Assembly: GCA_022768375.1 (NCBI GenBank)
Contig: JALEMG010000016.1
Span: 1-64,000 of the forward strand
Direction: 5' to 3'
Source: Lentisphaeria bacterium
GTDB taxonomy: Bacteria > Verrucomicrobiota > Lentisphaeria > Victivallales > Victivallaceae
DNA length: 64,000 bases
The first letter of the stretch is position 1. Each line of letters begins with the position of its first letter. The notes below the pieces were generated by a model. That model saw only the letters and a program-made list of their open reading frames with translations. It was not told the origin of the DNA and made no database searches. Positions 7,856 through 15,936 of this stretch are shown piece by piece. Made by a program: the position numbers and the translations under genes.

Positions 7856-9408
7856 CGCTCCGCCCCCGGTTCCGCGCCGTTCTCCTCGCGGGAAAACCGC
7901 TCCCCGCAGTAGCAGCAGACAAAGGTCAGCAGAGCGGAGACGAAACCGTACACCGCGCCGCAGGTGATCGCCCGGTCGAAACCGTCACTGCCCAGCAGTT
8001 CCGCCAGACTCATGCCGCTGCCGCAACTGGCGACGAATGTGTATCCCAGCCACACCACGGTCCCGACGATCATCGTGGCCCATGCGGTGTTGCGTCCGGC
8101 TTTCGGCACATACAGCGCCGTCATCACCGGGATGAAAATGATCACCAACTGGGAGATCCAACTGTTGATCATCAAATTGTAGATACTTTTGACCTCGATC
8201 GCCAGCACCAGCGCCACCACCGTCAGGATCACCGTGGTCACGCGGGTGCCCGCCAGCAGGATCTTGGCCCGCATGCCGGGGAAAAGCGGAGCGATGACGT
8301 TGTTGCACAGCAGCGAGGCTCCGGCCAAAAGCGAACTGTCCGCCGAACTCATGATCGCCGCCGTCAATGCCGCGATGAAAACGATCAGCAGCAGCGGATA
8401 GGATTTGCCCATGACCAGAATGGCGATCCGGGGCAGGACCTGATTCTCCAGATCGTCGCCCATGACCTCGGCGGTAATGCCGTACTTCGGCAGAATGATC
8501 CGCGCGGCGATGCCGATGGCGATGGGGATGATGCCGATGAACATGTAGAAAAATCCGGACATCACGCTGCTGGCCACCGCCACATTGGCGTTTTTACTGG
8601 CCAGCGACCGCTGGATCAGGTCCTGCCCGACCATACAGCCCAGTCCCATGATGATCCAACTGCCGATATAGTAGACGTAGTCGTTGAGATTCGCCGCCCC
8701 GACCGGCAGCAGCGTGTCGGACGGGCGCAGCGCACGAAGCAGGGCATCCCCTCCCCCGGCCAGTTCCACGGCTCCCGGCAGCAGAAAGATCAGGCCCACG
8801 ACCATGATCCCCACCTGGACCACGTCGGTGAGCGTCACCGCCCACATTCCGCCGGCGCAGGTGTAAAGCAGCACCACCGCAGCCCCGACAAAAGTGCCGG
8901 TATTCACCGAGATCCCGGTCAGCAGATGCAGGATCGTGCCCAGCCCCAGAAGTTGCGCGCCGAGCCAGCCGATGTAAACCGGAACCATCCACAGCGAAGC
9001 GTAGATGCCCGCGCCCTTGCCGTACCGCCGTTCAATGATGTCGGTGACGGTCATGCATCCCTGCCGGCGCAGCATGCCGACGATGAAAACGCCGGCGAGG
9101 ATCAAACTCAGCGACGCTCCGAAGGGGTCCGCGATCACTCCGCCGATCCCGTCGGAGTAGACCGTGGCCGCCACCCCCATGCTCGACCCCGCGCCGAACC
9201 ACGTCGCCAGCAGCGTTGCCGTGGCCATCCACAGCGGCAGCCGGCGGCCGGCGACCAGAAAGTCGCTCATTTCGCTGACTTTGCGGCTGGAAAACCACCC
9301 GATGACCAACATGCCGATCATGTAGACCAGCATCCCGGCGAACAGCATTTTCGTCGTGCCGGGAGACAACTCGAACCCTCCGGCCGCGGCGGCAAGGCAT
9401 ACGCCCAT
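7852..9408 (-). CDS. Sodium:solute symporter family (SSS) transporter
   Basis: A 518-residue polytopic membrane protein with about 13 hydrophobic helices. Family marks include the FLVAGRRLPLW segment near residue 50, ATWFGAGSSMG near 70-80, and TVTDIIERRYG near residue 118. SSS carriers couple Na+ entry to uptake of sugars, amino acids, vitamins or organic acids; the substrate cannot be read from sequence. The start has CAGGAC/GGAAAGG upstream. A promoter (TTGCAA, 16 bp, TATATT at 9497-9524) precedes it. The stop overlaps the tsaC start. Confidence 0.9.
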   Translation of the reverse strand: MGVCLAAAAGGFELSPGTTKMLFAGMLVYMIGMLVIGWFSSRKVSEMSDFLVAGRRLPLWMATATLLATWFGAGSSMGVAATVYSDGIGGVIADPFGASLSLILAGVFIVGMLRRQGCMTVTDIIERRYGKGAGIYASLWMVPVYIGWLGAQLLGLGTILHLLTGISVNTGTFVGAAVVLLYTCAGGMWAVTLTDVVQVGIMVVGLIFLLPGAVELAGGGDALLRALRPSDTLLPVGAANLNDYVYYIGSWIIMGLGCMVGQDLIQRSLASKNANVAVASSVMSGFFYMFIGIIPIAIGIAARIILPKYGITAEVMGDDLENQVLPRIAILVMGKSYPLLLIVFIAALTAAIMSSADSSLLAGASLLCNNVIAPLFPGMRAKILLAGTRVTTVILTVVALVLAIEVKSIYNLMINSWISQLVIIFIPVMTALYVPKAGRNTAWATMIVGTVVWLGYTFVASCGSGMSLAELLGSDGFDRAITCGAVYGFVSALLTFVCCYCGERFSREENGAEPGAER

Positions 9409-9496
9409 TTGTCCTGAAACCTTTCCTGAAGTCGTTGATACAATCGGTCCGGGAGAATACCGACCTTTACGCTCACCCCCCGGACAACCGTTGTAA

Positions 9497-9524
9497 AATA
9501 TAGTTCCCGTCGGCGGAATTGCAA
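9497..9524 (-). promoter_or_regulatory. Promoter for symporter-tsaC
   Basis: Minus strand TTGCAA (9519-9524), 16 bp, TATATT (9497-9502), about 90 bp before the start codon. Confidence 0.65.
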
Positions 9525-9597
9525 CTTCAGCGATAAAAAAAATGCCGTTTTTTCACCAAAACACGGCTTCAAAACGGCGGAATTTGCCCGCGATGCA

Positions 9598-10233
9598 CTA
9601 AAAACAGAAGTTGATGATCGGGAAATGCTTCAGCAGACTGCGGGGGTTGGTATTCCACAGGCCGATCTGCACCCCCCTGCCCTCGGAGTAATTCACCATG
9701 CCGGCCTGAACGCCGAAATCGGATTTTTCCGGAGCCGGTTTCAAATCATAATCCGCGATGATATCCTTCTGGACCTGATTGACCACGCCCAACTGGAGCC
9801 CGCTGTTCTGCTCCGCCATATTCCACAGTCCGATGGAACACCCCCGGTTGCTCACCGAACCGCCGGCCAGAAACAGCGACAGCCCGGAGGACTCCCCGGA
9901 CAACTCCACCACGGACATGCTGACCCCGCGCTTGCGGGCGTTGGCGGAGTGCATCAGCGCCATGCTGACCCCGTCGATGTCGCTCTGCTGGAGAAAATAT
10001 CCCAGCGCCACGCCCCGGATCGGCAGATTCTTGTCCGCCAGAAACCAGTTCGGCCACGGCAGCAACTGCATCTGAAACGGAGTGAACCCCGCCGCGACCG
10101 GCTTCGCCGCCCGCAGTACCCGCCAACTCCAGGTGTCCCGGGGCAGAGCAAATCCGTCCCAGACCAGCAGCCCGCAGAGGAACGTGAACACCGCGAAAAT
10201 ACAGACGCGCAGGATGATTCCCGACCGTTTCAT
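9598..10233 (-). CDS. LA_2272-type surface-repeat protein
   Basis: A 211-residue protein with an N-terminal hydrophobic segment (about 5-27) that is either a signal peptide or an anchor. It is followed by imperfect repeats of the form GxxLGxxN or GxQIGLWN (for example SGLQLGVVN, GVQAGMVN and GVQIGLWN) and ends in a hydrophobic PIINF-type tail. This matches the short surface-repeat families seen in Leptospira (LA_2272) and related beta-rich outer-surface proteins. Function is unknown; surface location is inference. The start at MKRSG has AGGGA upstream; an upstream open frame would run through the divergent gene. Its promoter shares a -10 with the divergent release-factor-like gene. Confidence 0.65.
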   Translation of the reverse strand: MKRSGIILRVCIFAVFTFLCGLLVWDGFALPRDTWSWRVLRAAKPVAAGFTPFQMQLLPWPNWFLADKNLPIRGVALGYFLQQSDIDGVSMALMHSANARKRGVSMSVVELSGESSGLSLFLAGGSVSNRGCSIGLWNMAEQNSGLQLGVVNQVQKDIIADYDLKPAPEKSDFGVQAGMVNYSEGRGVQIGLWNTNPRSLLKHFPIINFCF

Positions 10234-10264
10234 CTCTTTTTCCCTGTTTTTGCTCCCTGTCGGC

Positions 10265-10314
10265 TTGAAAAAACCTTCCGTCGATAATATATTGGCCCAA
10301 AACGAAAAATGCAA
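10265..10314. promoter_or_regulatory. Divergent promoters sharing one -10 box
   Basis: Plus strand: TTGAAA (10265-10270), 17 bp, TATATT (10288-10293). Minus strand: TTGCAT (10309-10314), 17 bp, TATATT (10286-10291). The two -10 boxes occupy the same AATATATT, so polymerase can engage only one direction at a time. Confidence 0.6.
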
Positions 10315-10323
10315 GCGAATATC

Positions 10324-10818
10324 ATGAAAATCGCCGACGAACGGGACACTTTGCTCATGTTGAGCGACGCCGAATTGAGCAGCCGCTGTGACATCGCATT
10401 CACCAAAGGGTCCGGGCCGGGAGGCCAGAAGCGGAACAAGACCTCCAGCGCGGTCAAGGTCACGCTGCCGGATCTCGGCGTCTCGGCGGAGGACTGCTCC
10501 GAACGCAGTCAGTTCCGCAACCGAGCCAACGCGCTGCGGAAACTGCGTCTGGCAATCGCGGCCCGAATCCGGCTCCGTCCGGCGGTCGCGCCGGAGAATC
10601 CGGACTGTTCCGTCTCCTCCCCGGGCTATCCGCTGTTCGCGGCCCGACTGCTGGACGTTTTCACCGATTCGGGGTGCGATCACCATGAAACGGCCCGGCG
10701 GTGCGGGATATCCGCCAGCAAACTGGTGAAAAAGTTCTACCGCGACCCGTGGCTGTGGCAGATCGTTCAGCAGTTGCGCACGGAGGCGGGCCGGGAAAAA
10801 TTCGCCGCCCCCAAATGA
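10324..10818 (+). CDS. Release-factor-like peptidyl-tRNA hydrolase (GGQ domain protein)
   Basis: A 164-residue RF-1-domain protein with the catalytic motif GSGPGGQKRNKTSSAVKV near residues 30-47, where the GGQ glutamine drives hydrolysis of peptidyl-tRNA. It lacks the codon-recognition domain of RF1/RF2, so it resembles small ribosome-rescue factors (ArfB-like) and the short release-factor-like proteins common in PVC bacteria. The C-terminal half is basic and could contact rRNA. An ATG at 10309 is also in frame, but it lies in the -35 of the divergent promoter and only about 9 bp from the predicted transcription start, so 10324 is preferred. A rescue role is inference. Confidence 0.75.
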   Translation: MKIADERDTLLMLSDAELSSRCDIAFTKGSGPGGQKRNKTSSAVKVTLPDLGVSAEDCSERSQFRNRANALRKLRLAIAARIRLRPAVAPENPDCSVSSPGYPLFAARLLDVFTDSGCDHHETARRCGISASKLVKKFYRDPWLWQIVQQLRTEAGREKFAAPK

Positions 10819-11028
10819 CCGGACACATCCCGTCTGCCCTGAAGGGGGCGCGGAAAAAGAAGTTCTCCCTTTCCCGAAGGTCCCCGTCATTTCATCCCCA
10901 CCCATTTTTTGATCGGATCATCATGTTTTTTGATCAAAGAATCACGTTTTTGAAAAATTTTTATGCTATAGTACGTGGCGGACAAAAATTTCACTTGTGA
11001 CGGCATCGGCAGGGAATGAGCACGGAAA

Positions 11029-12660
11029 ATGAAAACGATGATAAAAAATTTTCTCTCCCCGGGCGCGGAATTCCGGGGAGCGCCGTTCTGGGCGTGGAAT
11101 GCGAAACTGGAAAAAGCGGAACTCATCCGCCAGATCCACACCTTCAAAGCCATGGGGATGGGGGGATTTTTCATGCACTCCCGGGTCGGATTGGACACGC
11201 CGTACCTGAGCCGGGAATGGTTCGACTGCGTCAAAACTTGCGTTTCCGAGGCGAAAAAACTCGGACTCCGGGCCTATCTGTACGATGAAGACCGTTGGCC
11301 GTCCGGCTCGGCGGGCGGAATGGTGACGAAGGACGATCAATACAAAAGCCGCTGGTGCGCGGCGGAATTCTACGCGGACGCGGAAACGGCACAAGCGGCG
11401 CAGGGCGAGACGGCCGCATGGTATTCCGCCGTCGTTTCCGGCAATTTTGCCGACAACACGCTTGTCGTCAAAGCCCCGAAACGCCTGAACTCTCCCGCGG
11501 ACTTCCAGCCTTCCCCCGGACGCAAAATCCTGCGGTTCGCCGTCCGACTCATGGAAAACGCCGACTGGTACAACGGGCAAACGTACCTGGACACCCTGAA
11601 TCCCGACGCGGTACGGAAATTTACGGAACTGACCCATGAGGTGTATTTTCGGGAAATCGGGACGGAATTCGGCAAAACCGTCCCCGCGATCTTCTCCGAT
11701 GAGCCGATGTTCTTTTCGCCCCGTTCGCTCTCCACGGTCATTCTGCCGTGGACCGACCGTCTGCCGGAGAGATTTCGGGCGAAATACGGCCGGGACATCC
11801 GGGAGTGTCTGCCGGAGATCTTTTTCGCCTCGCTCCGCCGGAAATCCCTGTGGCGGCTCAGATACGTCGGCCTGATCACGGAGATGTTCTGTCAGGCGTT
11901 CGCCGAAACGATCGGCAACTGGTGCGGCCGGCACCACCTCCGGATGACCGGACATGTCATGTCGGAAGACAGTCTGACTCAGACCCTGACCGCCGGTTCG
12001 GCCATGCGGTTCTATGAATCCATGCAGATGCCCGGCATCGATATGCTGACCGAACGCTGGCGGGTTTTCAATACGGTCAAGCAATGCACCTCCGTCGCGC
12101 ATCAGTTCGGCCGCAAGCGGCGGCTGTCGGAAACCTACGGCGGTACCGGCTGGGACCTTTCGTTTGCCGCGCACAAGGCGCTCGGCGACTGGCAATACGC
12201 GCTGGGGATCAACTTCCGCTGTCAGCACCTTGCCTGGTATTCCGCGGAAGCGGAGGCGAAACGGGACTATCCGGCCAGCATCTCCCATCAGTCGCCGTGG
12301 TGTGACAAATACCGTGTGGTCGAAGATTATTTCGGACGGCTCGGAGCGGTCCTGTCCGAGGGCGGCGCGGCGCTGGAATTTCCCGACTGGAACGGCGTTC
12401 TGCTGGGAGTGCGGCTGGATGACGGAGAAGAAACCCCGCTTCCGTGGCCGCCGTACCGGATGGAACTCCCGGCGGGGGAACACCGATTGTCCGTCACGGT
12501 TTACGGGAGCCGCCGCAACGCACTGGGACCGTTTTACTGCGATCAGCCGTACCTGTTGTGTTCCGGTCCGGCGCAGTTCCGGACTGTTGCGTCGGAGAAA
12601 CGCCGACTGGTCCCCTGCGGACTGCTCCGCGCCCCGACCGTGAGGCGGAAACACCCGTAA
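11029..12660 (+). CDS. GH106-type glycoside hydrolase, internally shortened
   Basis: A 543-residue protein with the N-terminal half of the Glyco_hydro_106 (alpha-L-rhamnosidase-like) family: PFWAWNAKL at the start, GMGGFFMHSRVGL near 45-57, YDEDRWPSGSAGG near 85-97, a FSDEPMFF motif near 222-229 and an ETYGGTGWDLSF motif near 365-376. Family members I know are usually 900-1000 residues. Here, after VLSEG (about residue 445), the sequence jumps to a segment typical of the family's C-terminal beta-sandwich (LPAGEHRLSVTVYGSRRN, ending LVPCGLLRAPT). About 400 residues of the middle appear to be missing without loss of frame. There is no signal peptide. It may be a decaying gene or a minimal paralogue. 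The upstream 210 bp hold two TTTTTTGATC boxes (10905-10950). Confidence 0.7.
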   Translation: MKTMIKNFLSPGAEFRGAPFWAWNAKLEKAELIRQIHTFKAMGMGGFFMHSRVGLDTPYLSREWFDCVKTCVSEAKKLGLRAYLYDEDRWPSGSAGGMVTKDDQYKSRWCAAEFYADAETAQAAQGETAAWYSAVVSGNFADNTLVVKAPKRLNSPADFQPSPGRKILRFAVRLMENADWYNGQTYLDTLNPDAVRKFTELTHEVYFREIGTEFGKTVPAIFSDEPMFFSPRSLSTVILPWTDRLPERFRAKYGRDIRECLPEIFFASLRRKSLWRLRYVGLITEMFCQAFAETIGNWCGRHHLRMTGHVMSEDSLTQTLTAGSAMRFYESMQMPGIDMLTERWRVFNTVKQCTSVAHQFGRKRRLSETYGGTGWDLSFAAHKALGDWQYALGINFRCQHLAWYSAEAEAKRDYPASISHQSPWCDKYRVVEDYFGRLGAVLSEGGAALEFPDWNGVLLGVRLDDGEETPLPWPPYRMELPAGEHRLSVTVYGSRRNALGPFYCDQPYLLCSGPAQFRTVASEKRRLVPCGLLRAPTVRRKHP

Positions 12661-12765
12661 CTTTGTTCCGCCGCCGCAACTGCCGCCACGGGAAAACATT
12701 CACGACACGGTCGGCCGTTTCCCGTCTGTTGCGACGGCGGAAATCCCCCTTCCTGCTCCGGTCGG

Positions 12766-14211
12766 TCAGAACGGCACTCCGTTTTTCTTGAGTGCGGCCT
12801 GAACCTTACGCGGCGCAAGTTGGCGCGGAACACACTGTTCATCCAGCGCGACGGCAGCGGCCGTACCCGCCGCTTCGCCGACGGCAAAGCAAGTCCCGAT
12901 CACCCGGGACGAGGCCATGGCGATGTGCGTGGCGGAAATGCACCGTCCGGAGATCAGCAGGTTGTCGATCTTCCGCGGCACCAGAGCACCGTACGGAATG
13001 TCGTAAAAATCATTTTCCGGCAGGAACGGCGTTTTCGGCAGTTGGTCGGAGCACTTGGACTTCATGATGCACTTGCGGTGCTGGAAGTGTTCCACCATGC
13101 AGTTGGCCGAGCAGAGAGATTCCCGCTGACGGCCCGGATAGATATTGCCGAGCGGACAGTGGATGTCGATCCACCAGCAGCCGCGGGCGACGGTATCGGC
13201 CGGATGTTTGCGGCATTCGATCACATCATCGTCGCTGAGTTGGTAATCACCGACGATCTGCCGGGTCTCACGCACTCCGACCTGGAACGGGAAGTCGATC
13301 AGCCACGATTTTTCAAAGCCGGGGAGATACTTTTTGGCAAAAGTATACATTTCCCAGGTATCCCTGCGGATCTTGAACTCCGCCCGGGTCAGATGCTCCA
13401 TATTGGTTCCGTCGCCCGCGGCGCGGGTCGTATCCGGAGTCACCTCGTCTTCCCGGACAGTGGAACCGATTTCGTCGATCCAGTTGGAACCGCGGCAATG
13501 GAGTTTTCCCGAAGCGATGGCATCCCGGACGATCGCGTTGGAACGGTCGATTTCCTCCTCGGTGCGCGGCCGCACACCGCCGATGCGGAATCTCGTTCCC
13601 ATGGACTGTACCAGACCGTCCGCCTTGCGCCCCTTATTGTAGGGCGCGCCGGAAAATTCGGCGAGGTCGGCATCCCCGGTACCGTCGATGAAAATTTTGC
13701 CGGTGACCGCCTGTCGGCCGGACTTGCTTTCGATGATGACCGCCTGAATCCGGCCGTTTTCCACCACCGTGCCCACCACCCACGAGTGAAGCAACACTCT
13801 GACGCCCGCCTCAAGTACGATTTCGTCGCAGACGTATTTGAAGACCTCGGGATCGAAACTGACCGCGGACCAGTCGATTTTACCGTCCTGCGGCGCGCCG
13901 CCGTAAGCCTGCAGCCGACGCACAAGTTCCATCGGTATCCCGCCAAGAAGAATGTGATCGGCGGGATCGACATGATGGACTTTGCCCGGTGCGTAGCGGC
14001 CCTCCACCGGAGCATAACCGAAAAACGGTCCCATGAGACAGGTGGTGGCCAAACCTCCGAGGACGCCGTAACGTTCGATCAGCACGGTTTTCTTTCCCGC
14101 CCGCGCGGCGGCCACCGCCGCCGGCAGGCCGCCGGGACCGCCGCCGATCACCACGACATCCGCGTCGGCAATGACATCCAGTTCGCGCGGCATTTCTTGA
14201 ATTTTTCTCAT
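12766..14211 (-). CDS. FAD-dependent oxidoreductase (FAD_oxidored/PF12831 type)
   Basis: A 481-residue flavoprotein. A Rossmann dinucleotide motif VVVIGGGPGGLPAA (residues 19-32) ending in the acidic residue of VLIERYG is followed by the GGLATTCLMGPF segment typical of PF12831 proteins and by IDGTGDADLAE near 190, closing with a second FAD contact LISGRCIS near 427. There is no signal peptide. These enzymes are common in PVC genomes near carbohydrate genes; the substrate is unknown. A LacI-type palindrome overlaps its predicted transcription start (14271-14282), and a LacI regulator is encoded just upstream, so negative control by that regulator is likely. It is convergent with the GH106-like gene. 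Confidence 0.85.
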   Translation of the reverse strand: MRKIQEMPRELDVIADADVVVIGGGPGGLPAAVAAARAGKKTVLIERYGVLGGLATTCLMGPFFGYAPVEGRYAPGKVHHVDPADHILLGGIPMELVRRLQAYGGAPQDGKIDWSAVSFDPEVFKYVCDEIVLEAGVRVLLHSWVVGTVVENGRIQAVIIESKSGRQAVTGKIFIDGTGDADLAEFSGAPYNKGRKADGLVQSMGTRFRIGGVRPRTEEEIDRSNAIVRDAIASGKLHCRGSNWIDEIGSTVREDEVTPDTTRAAGDGTNMEHLTRAEFKIRRDTWEMYTFAKKYLPGFEKSWLIDFPFQVGVRETRQIVGDYQLSDDDVIECRKHPADTVARGCWWIDIHCPLGNIYPGRQRESLCSANCMVEHFQHRKCIMKSKCSDQLPKTPFLPENDFYDIPYGALVPRKIDNLLISGRCISATHIAMASSRVIGTCFAVGEAAGTAAAVALDEQCVPRQLAPRKVQAALKKNGVPF

Positions 14212-14270
14212 TTTTTCTCCTTTCCTCCCTTGACTCAGGTCGACCGGAATTGGGCGCCTGATTTTGCAAC

Positions 14271-14282
14271 TAAAGCGCTTTA
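14271..14282. promoter_or_regulatory. LacI-family operator-like palindrome
   Basis: A perfect 12-bp palindrome TAAAGCGCTTTA with a central CG, the usual form of LacI/GalR operators. It covers the predicted transcription start of the FAD oxidoreductase gene (its -10 is at 14289-14294). The probable ligand is the LacI regulator encoded at 14583-15551. Confidence 0.65.
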
Positions 14283-14288
14283 CTAACT

Positions 14289-14317
14289 AAAATAGCACGA
14301 TCTCAAGAAAAATACAA
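14289..14317 (-). promoter_or_regulatory. Promoter of the FAD oxidoreductase gene
   Basis: Minus strand TTGTAT (14312-14317), 17 bp, TATTTT (14289-14294), just upstream of the palindrome. Confidence 0.5.
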
Positions 14318-14582
14318 GGAGGGAAAAATTATTTTTTACATTTTTGTATCCCGTGAGGGTCTTCTCAACGCGCGGAAAGGGGGCTGTGATATTGCCGTGA
14401 AGATCTTACCGGCACCACTGAGGATCGCGCCTTTCGCCCGACGCCGGGATCCGGACTCCGGAATGCTCACACGGCGGCGGCGGACCGGGGATGCCGGTCG
14501 GCCGGCACATCAATTCAAGGTAAATCACGGGGAACTGCCGACTCTCCGTCCGGTCCGGAAGAAAAATCAGCGGGAGACCGCT
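14318..14582. other. Intergenic, nothing recognised
   Basis: About 265 bp between the FAD oxidoreductase promoter and the end of the LacI gene. An AT-rich part (14320-14350) precedes GC-rich sequence without a credible reading frame, terminator or repeat. Confidence 0.5.
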
Positions 14583-15551
14583 TCAATACTCATTCTCCGG
14601 ATCGGTCAGAGGTATGCTGTTCAGTTCACAGTTGCGGTAAAATTTGGCGGGGATGAATTCGATCCGCGGCGGGATGTCATGGTTGCGGATATTTTCCACC
14701 AGCATCCTCACCGCGCTGACGGCAATGCCCCGGACATCGGTGACGACGACGCCCGGCAAGTGCGGATCGGTCAGTTCGCCATTCCAGAAGCCGCAGACCG
14801 GAATGATATCCGGATGATAATGATTGTCCGCGGCGGCCAGTTTGCGCAGGAGATCCCGTGTGGTCAGGTGGCCGTTGATGACCAGCGCGGCCGGACGTTC
14901 CTTTAAGATCTGCACGACGGTCGCCAGCCGGTCATCGCGGGACGAAGTCGGGAGGCCGGACAATTCCGGAACCAGCCCCGCTTCCCTGAATTCCGCGGTA
15001 AATTTCACCGCCTTGCTCACCGCCCGGTCAAATATCCCGCATATTTTTTTATGCCCCCGCTGCTTCATCACCTCCGCCGCGGCCTTCATCGCTCCGGAGA
15101 TATCGTGCAGAACGCAGTTGAATCCGCGCCGCTCGCTGTCGATCAGCACGCACGGTTTGGCAGGTTTCCTTCCCGGCGGCCCCGAACAGCAGATCATCCC
15201 GTCCAGCATATTGCCGGACAGCACACTGCCGCATCGGGAACGGCCGCACTCCTGGGTGACAATGACGTTGAAATCATACCCGGCAGCCTCCTCGATGGCA
15301 AACCCGGCCAAATGCGAAAAGTAGGAGTTGAATATTTCACGGATGTCAATCCCGATGAGGTTGCTGTATCCCGTACTGAGCGCACGGGCAAAGGCGGACG
15401 GACGGTATCCCAATTCCGCCACCACGCGGGAAATGCGCCGCCGGGTTTCTTCCGGGATCTGCCTGGAAACCGGATGGTGGTTAAGGCAAATGGAAACGGT
15501 GGCGCAGGACACCCCCGCCTTTGCCGCCACATCTTTCAGCGTTACCCGCAT
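14583..15551 (-). CDS. LacI-family transcriptional regulator
   Basis: A 322-residue repressor-type regulator. The N-terminal helix-turn-helix (residues 3-30, TLKDVAAKAGVSCATVSICLN) with its hinge region GYRPSAFARAL is followed by a type-1 periplasmic-binding-protein-like sensor domain (about 60-315). Length is normal for the family. Its gene lies upstream of, and in the same direction as, the FAD oxidoreductase gene with a palindromic operator, the best candidate target. The effector is presumably a sugar; nothing in the sequence identifies it. A GATATCATATC near-palindrome at 15564-15574 between promoter and start could serve autoregulation. Confidence 0.9.
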   Translation of the reverse strand: MRVTLKDVAAKAGVSCATVSICLNHHPVSRQIPEETRRRISRVVAELGYRPSAFARALSTGYSNLIGIDIREIFNSYFSHLAGFAIEEAAGYDFNVIVTQECGRSRCGSVLSGNMLDGMICCSGPPGRKPAKPCVLIDSERRGFNCVLHDISGAMKAAAEVMKQRGHKKICGIFDRAVSKAVKFTAEFREAGLVPELSGLPTSSRDDRLATVVQILKERPAALVINGHLTTRDLLRKLAAADNHYHPDIIPVCGFWNGELTDPHLPGVVVTDVRGIAVSAVRMLVENIRNHDIPPRIEFIPAKFYRNCELNSIPLTDPENEY

Positions 15552-15591
15552 CTAAAAAATCCCGATATCATATCCATGCTCCAACGGAGGT

Positions 15592-15620
15592 AATATAACC
15601 TTCTTTGCCGCGGAAGTCAA
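15592..15620 (-). promoter_or_regulatory. Promoter of the lacI-type gene
   Basis: Minus strand TTGACT (15615-15620), 17 bp, TATATT (15592-15597), about 40 bp before the start. Confidence 0.65.
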
Positions 15621-15787
15621 GTCCCGCTCCGATCATCAACGCGGAAGCACGGAAATCATCGTGCGGTTTCGGGGTTGCTTTCATTTCCGCGGAAGCGTTT
15701 TTCCGGGGCATGTCCCCGTTTTGGCACGAGGCGGAAAAAGAAACCGGGAAGCGATCGCAAGGGGTCGAATCCCGGAGAATTTGTAGA

Positions 15788-15864
15788 TGGTGGATCCGCC
15801 CGGACTTGAACCGAGGACCCGGAGATTATGAGTCACCTGCTCTAACCAACTGAGCTACGGATCC
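15788..15864 (-). tRNA. tRNA with anticodon CAT (elongator Met, or Ile2)
   Basis: A 77-nt cloverleaf read from the minus strand. The acceptor stem GGATCCG/CGGATCC is perfect, the anticodon loop is CTCATAA, the T-loop is TTCAAGT, and the terminal CCA is encoded. The anticodon stem has one T-T mismatch. CAT anticodons serve elongator Met, or Ile after lysidine modification. The initiator type is unlikely because the first acceptor pair is a normal G-C. The acceptor and anticodon-stem sequence does not let me decide between Met and Ile2. Confidence 0.9.
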
Positions 15865-15936
15865 AATGCGCAATGCTTTGATAATATAGCGCGGAACCGC
15901 GCGTTTTACAACCCTTCCCCGGGATTTTCCGGGGAT

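Noticed and set aside
10309-10323. Upstream ATG for the release-factor-like gene
   Set aside because: It lies in the -35 box of the divergent promoter and only about 9 bp from the predicted transcription start, without a ribosome site.
15761-15775. A tRNA T-arm-like GGGGTCGAATCCCGG next to the CAT tRNA
   Set aside because: One base short of a proper T-loop and no matching acceptor or anticodon arms; taken as chance or a tiny fragment.
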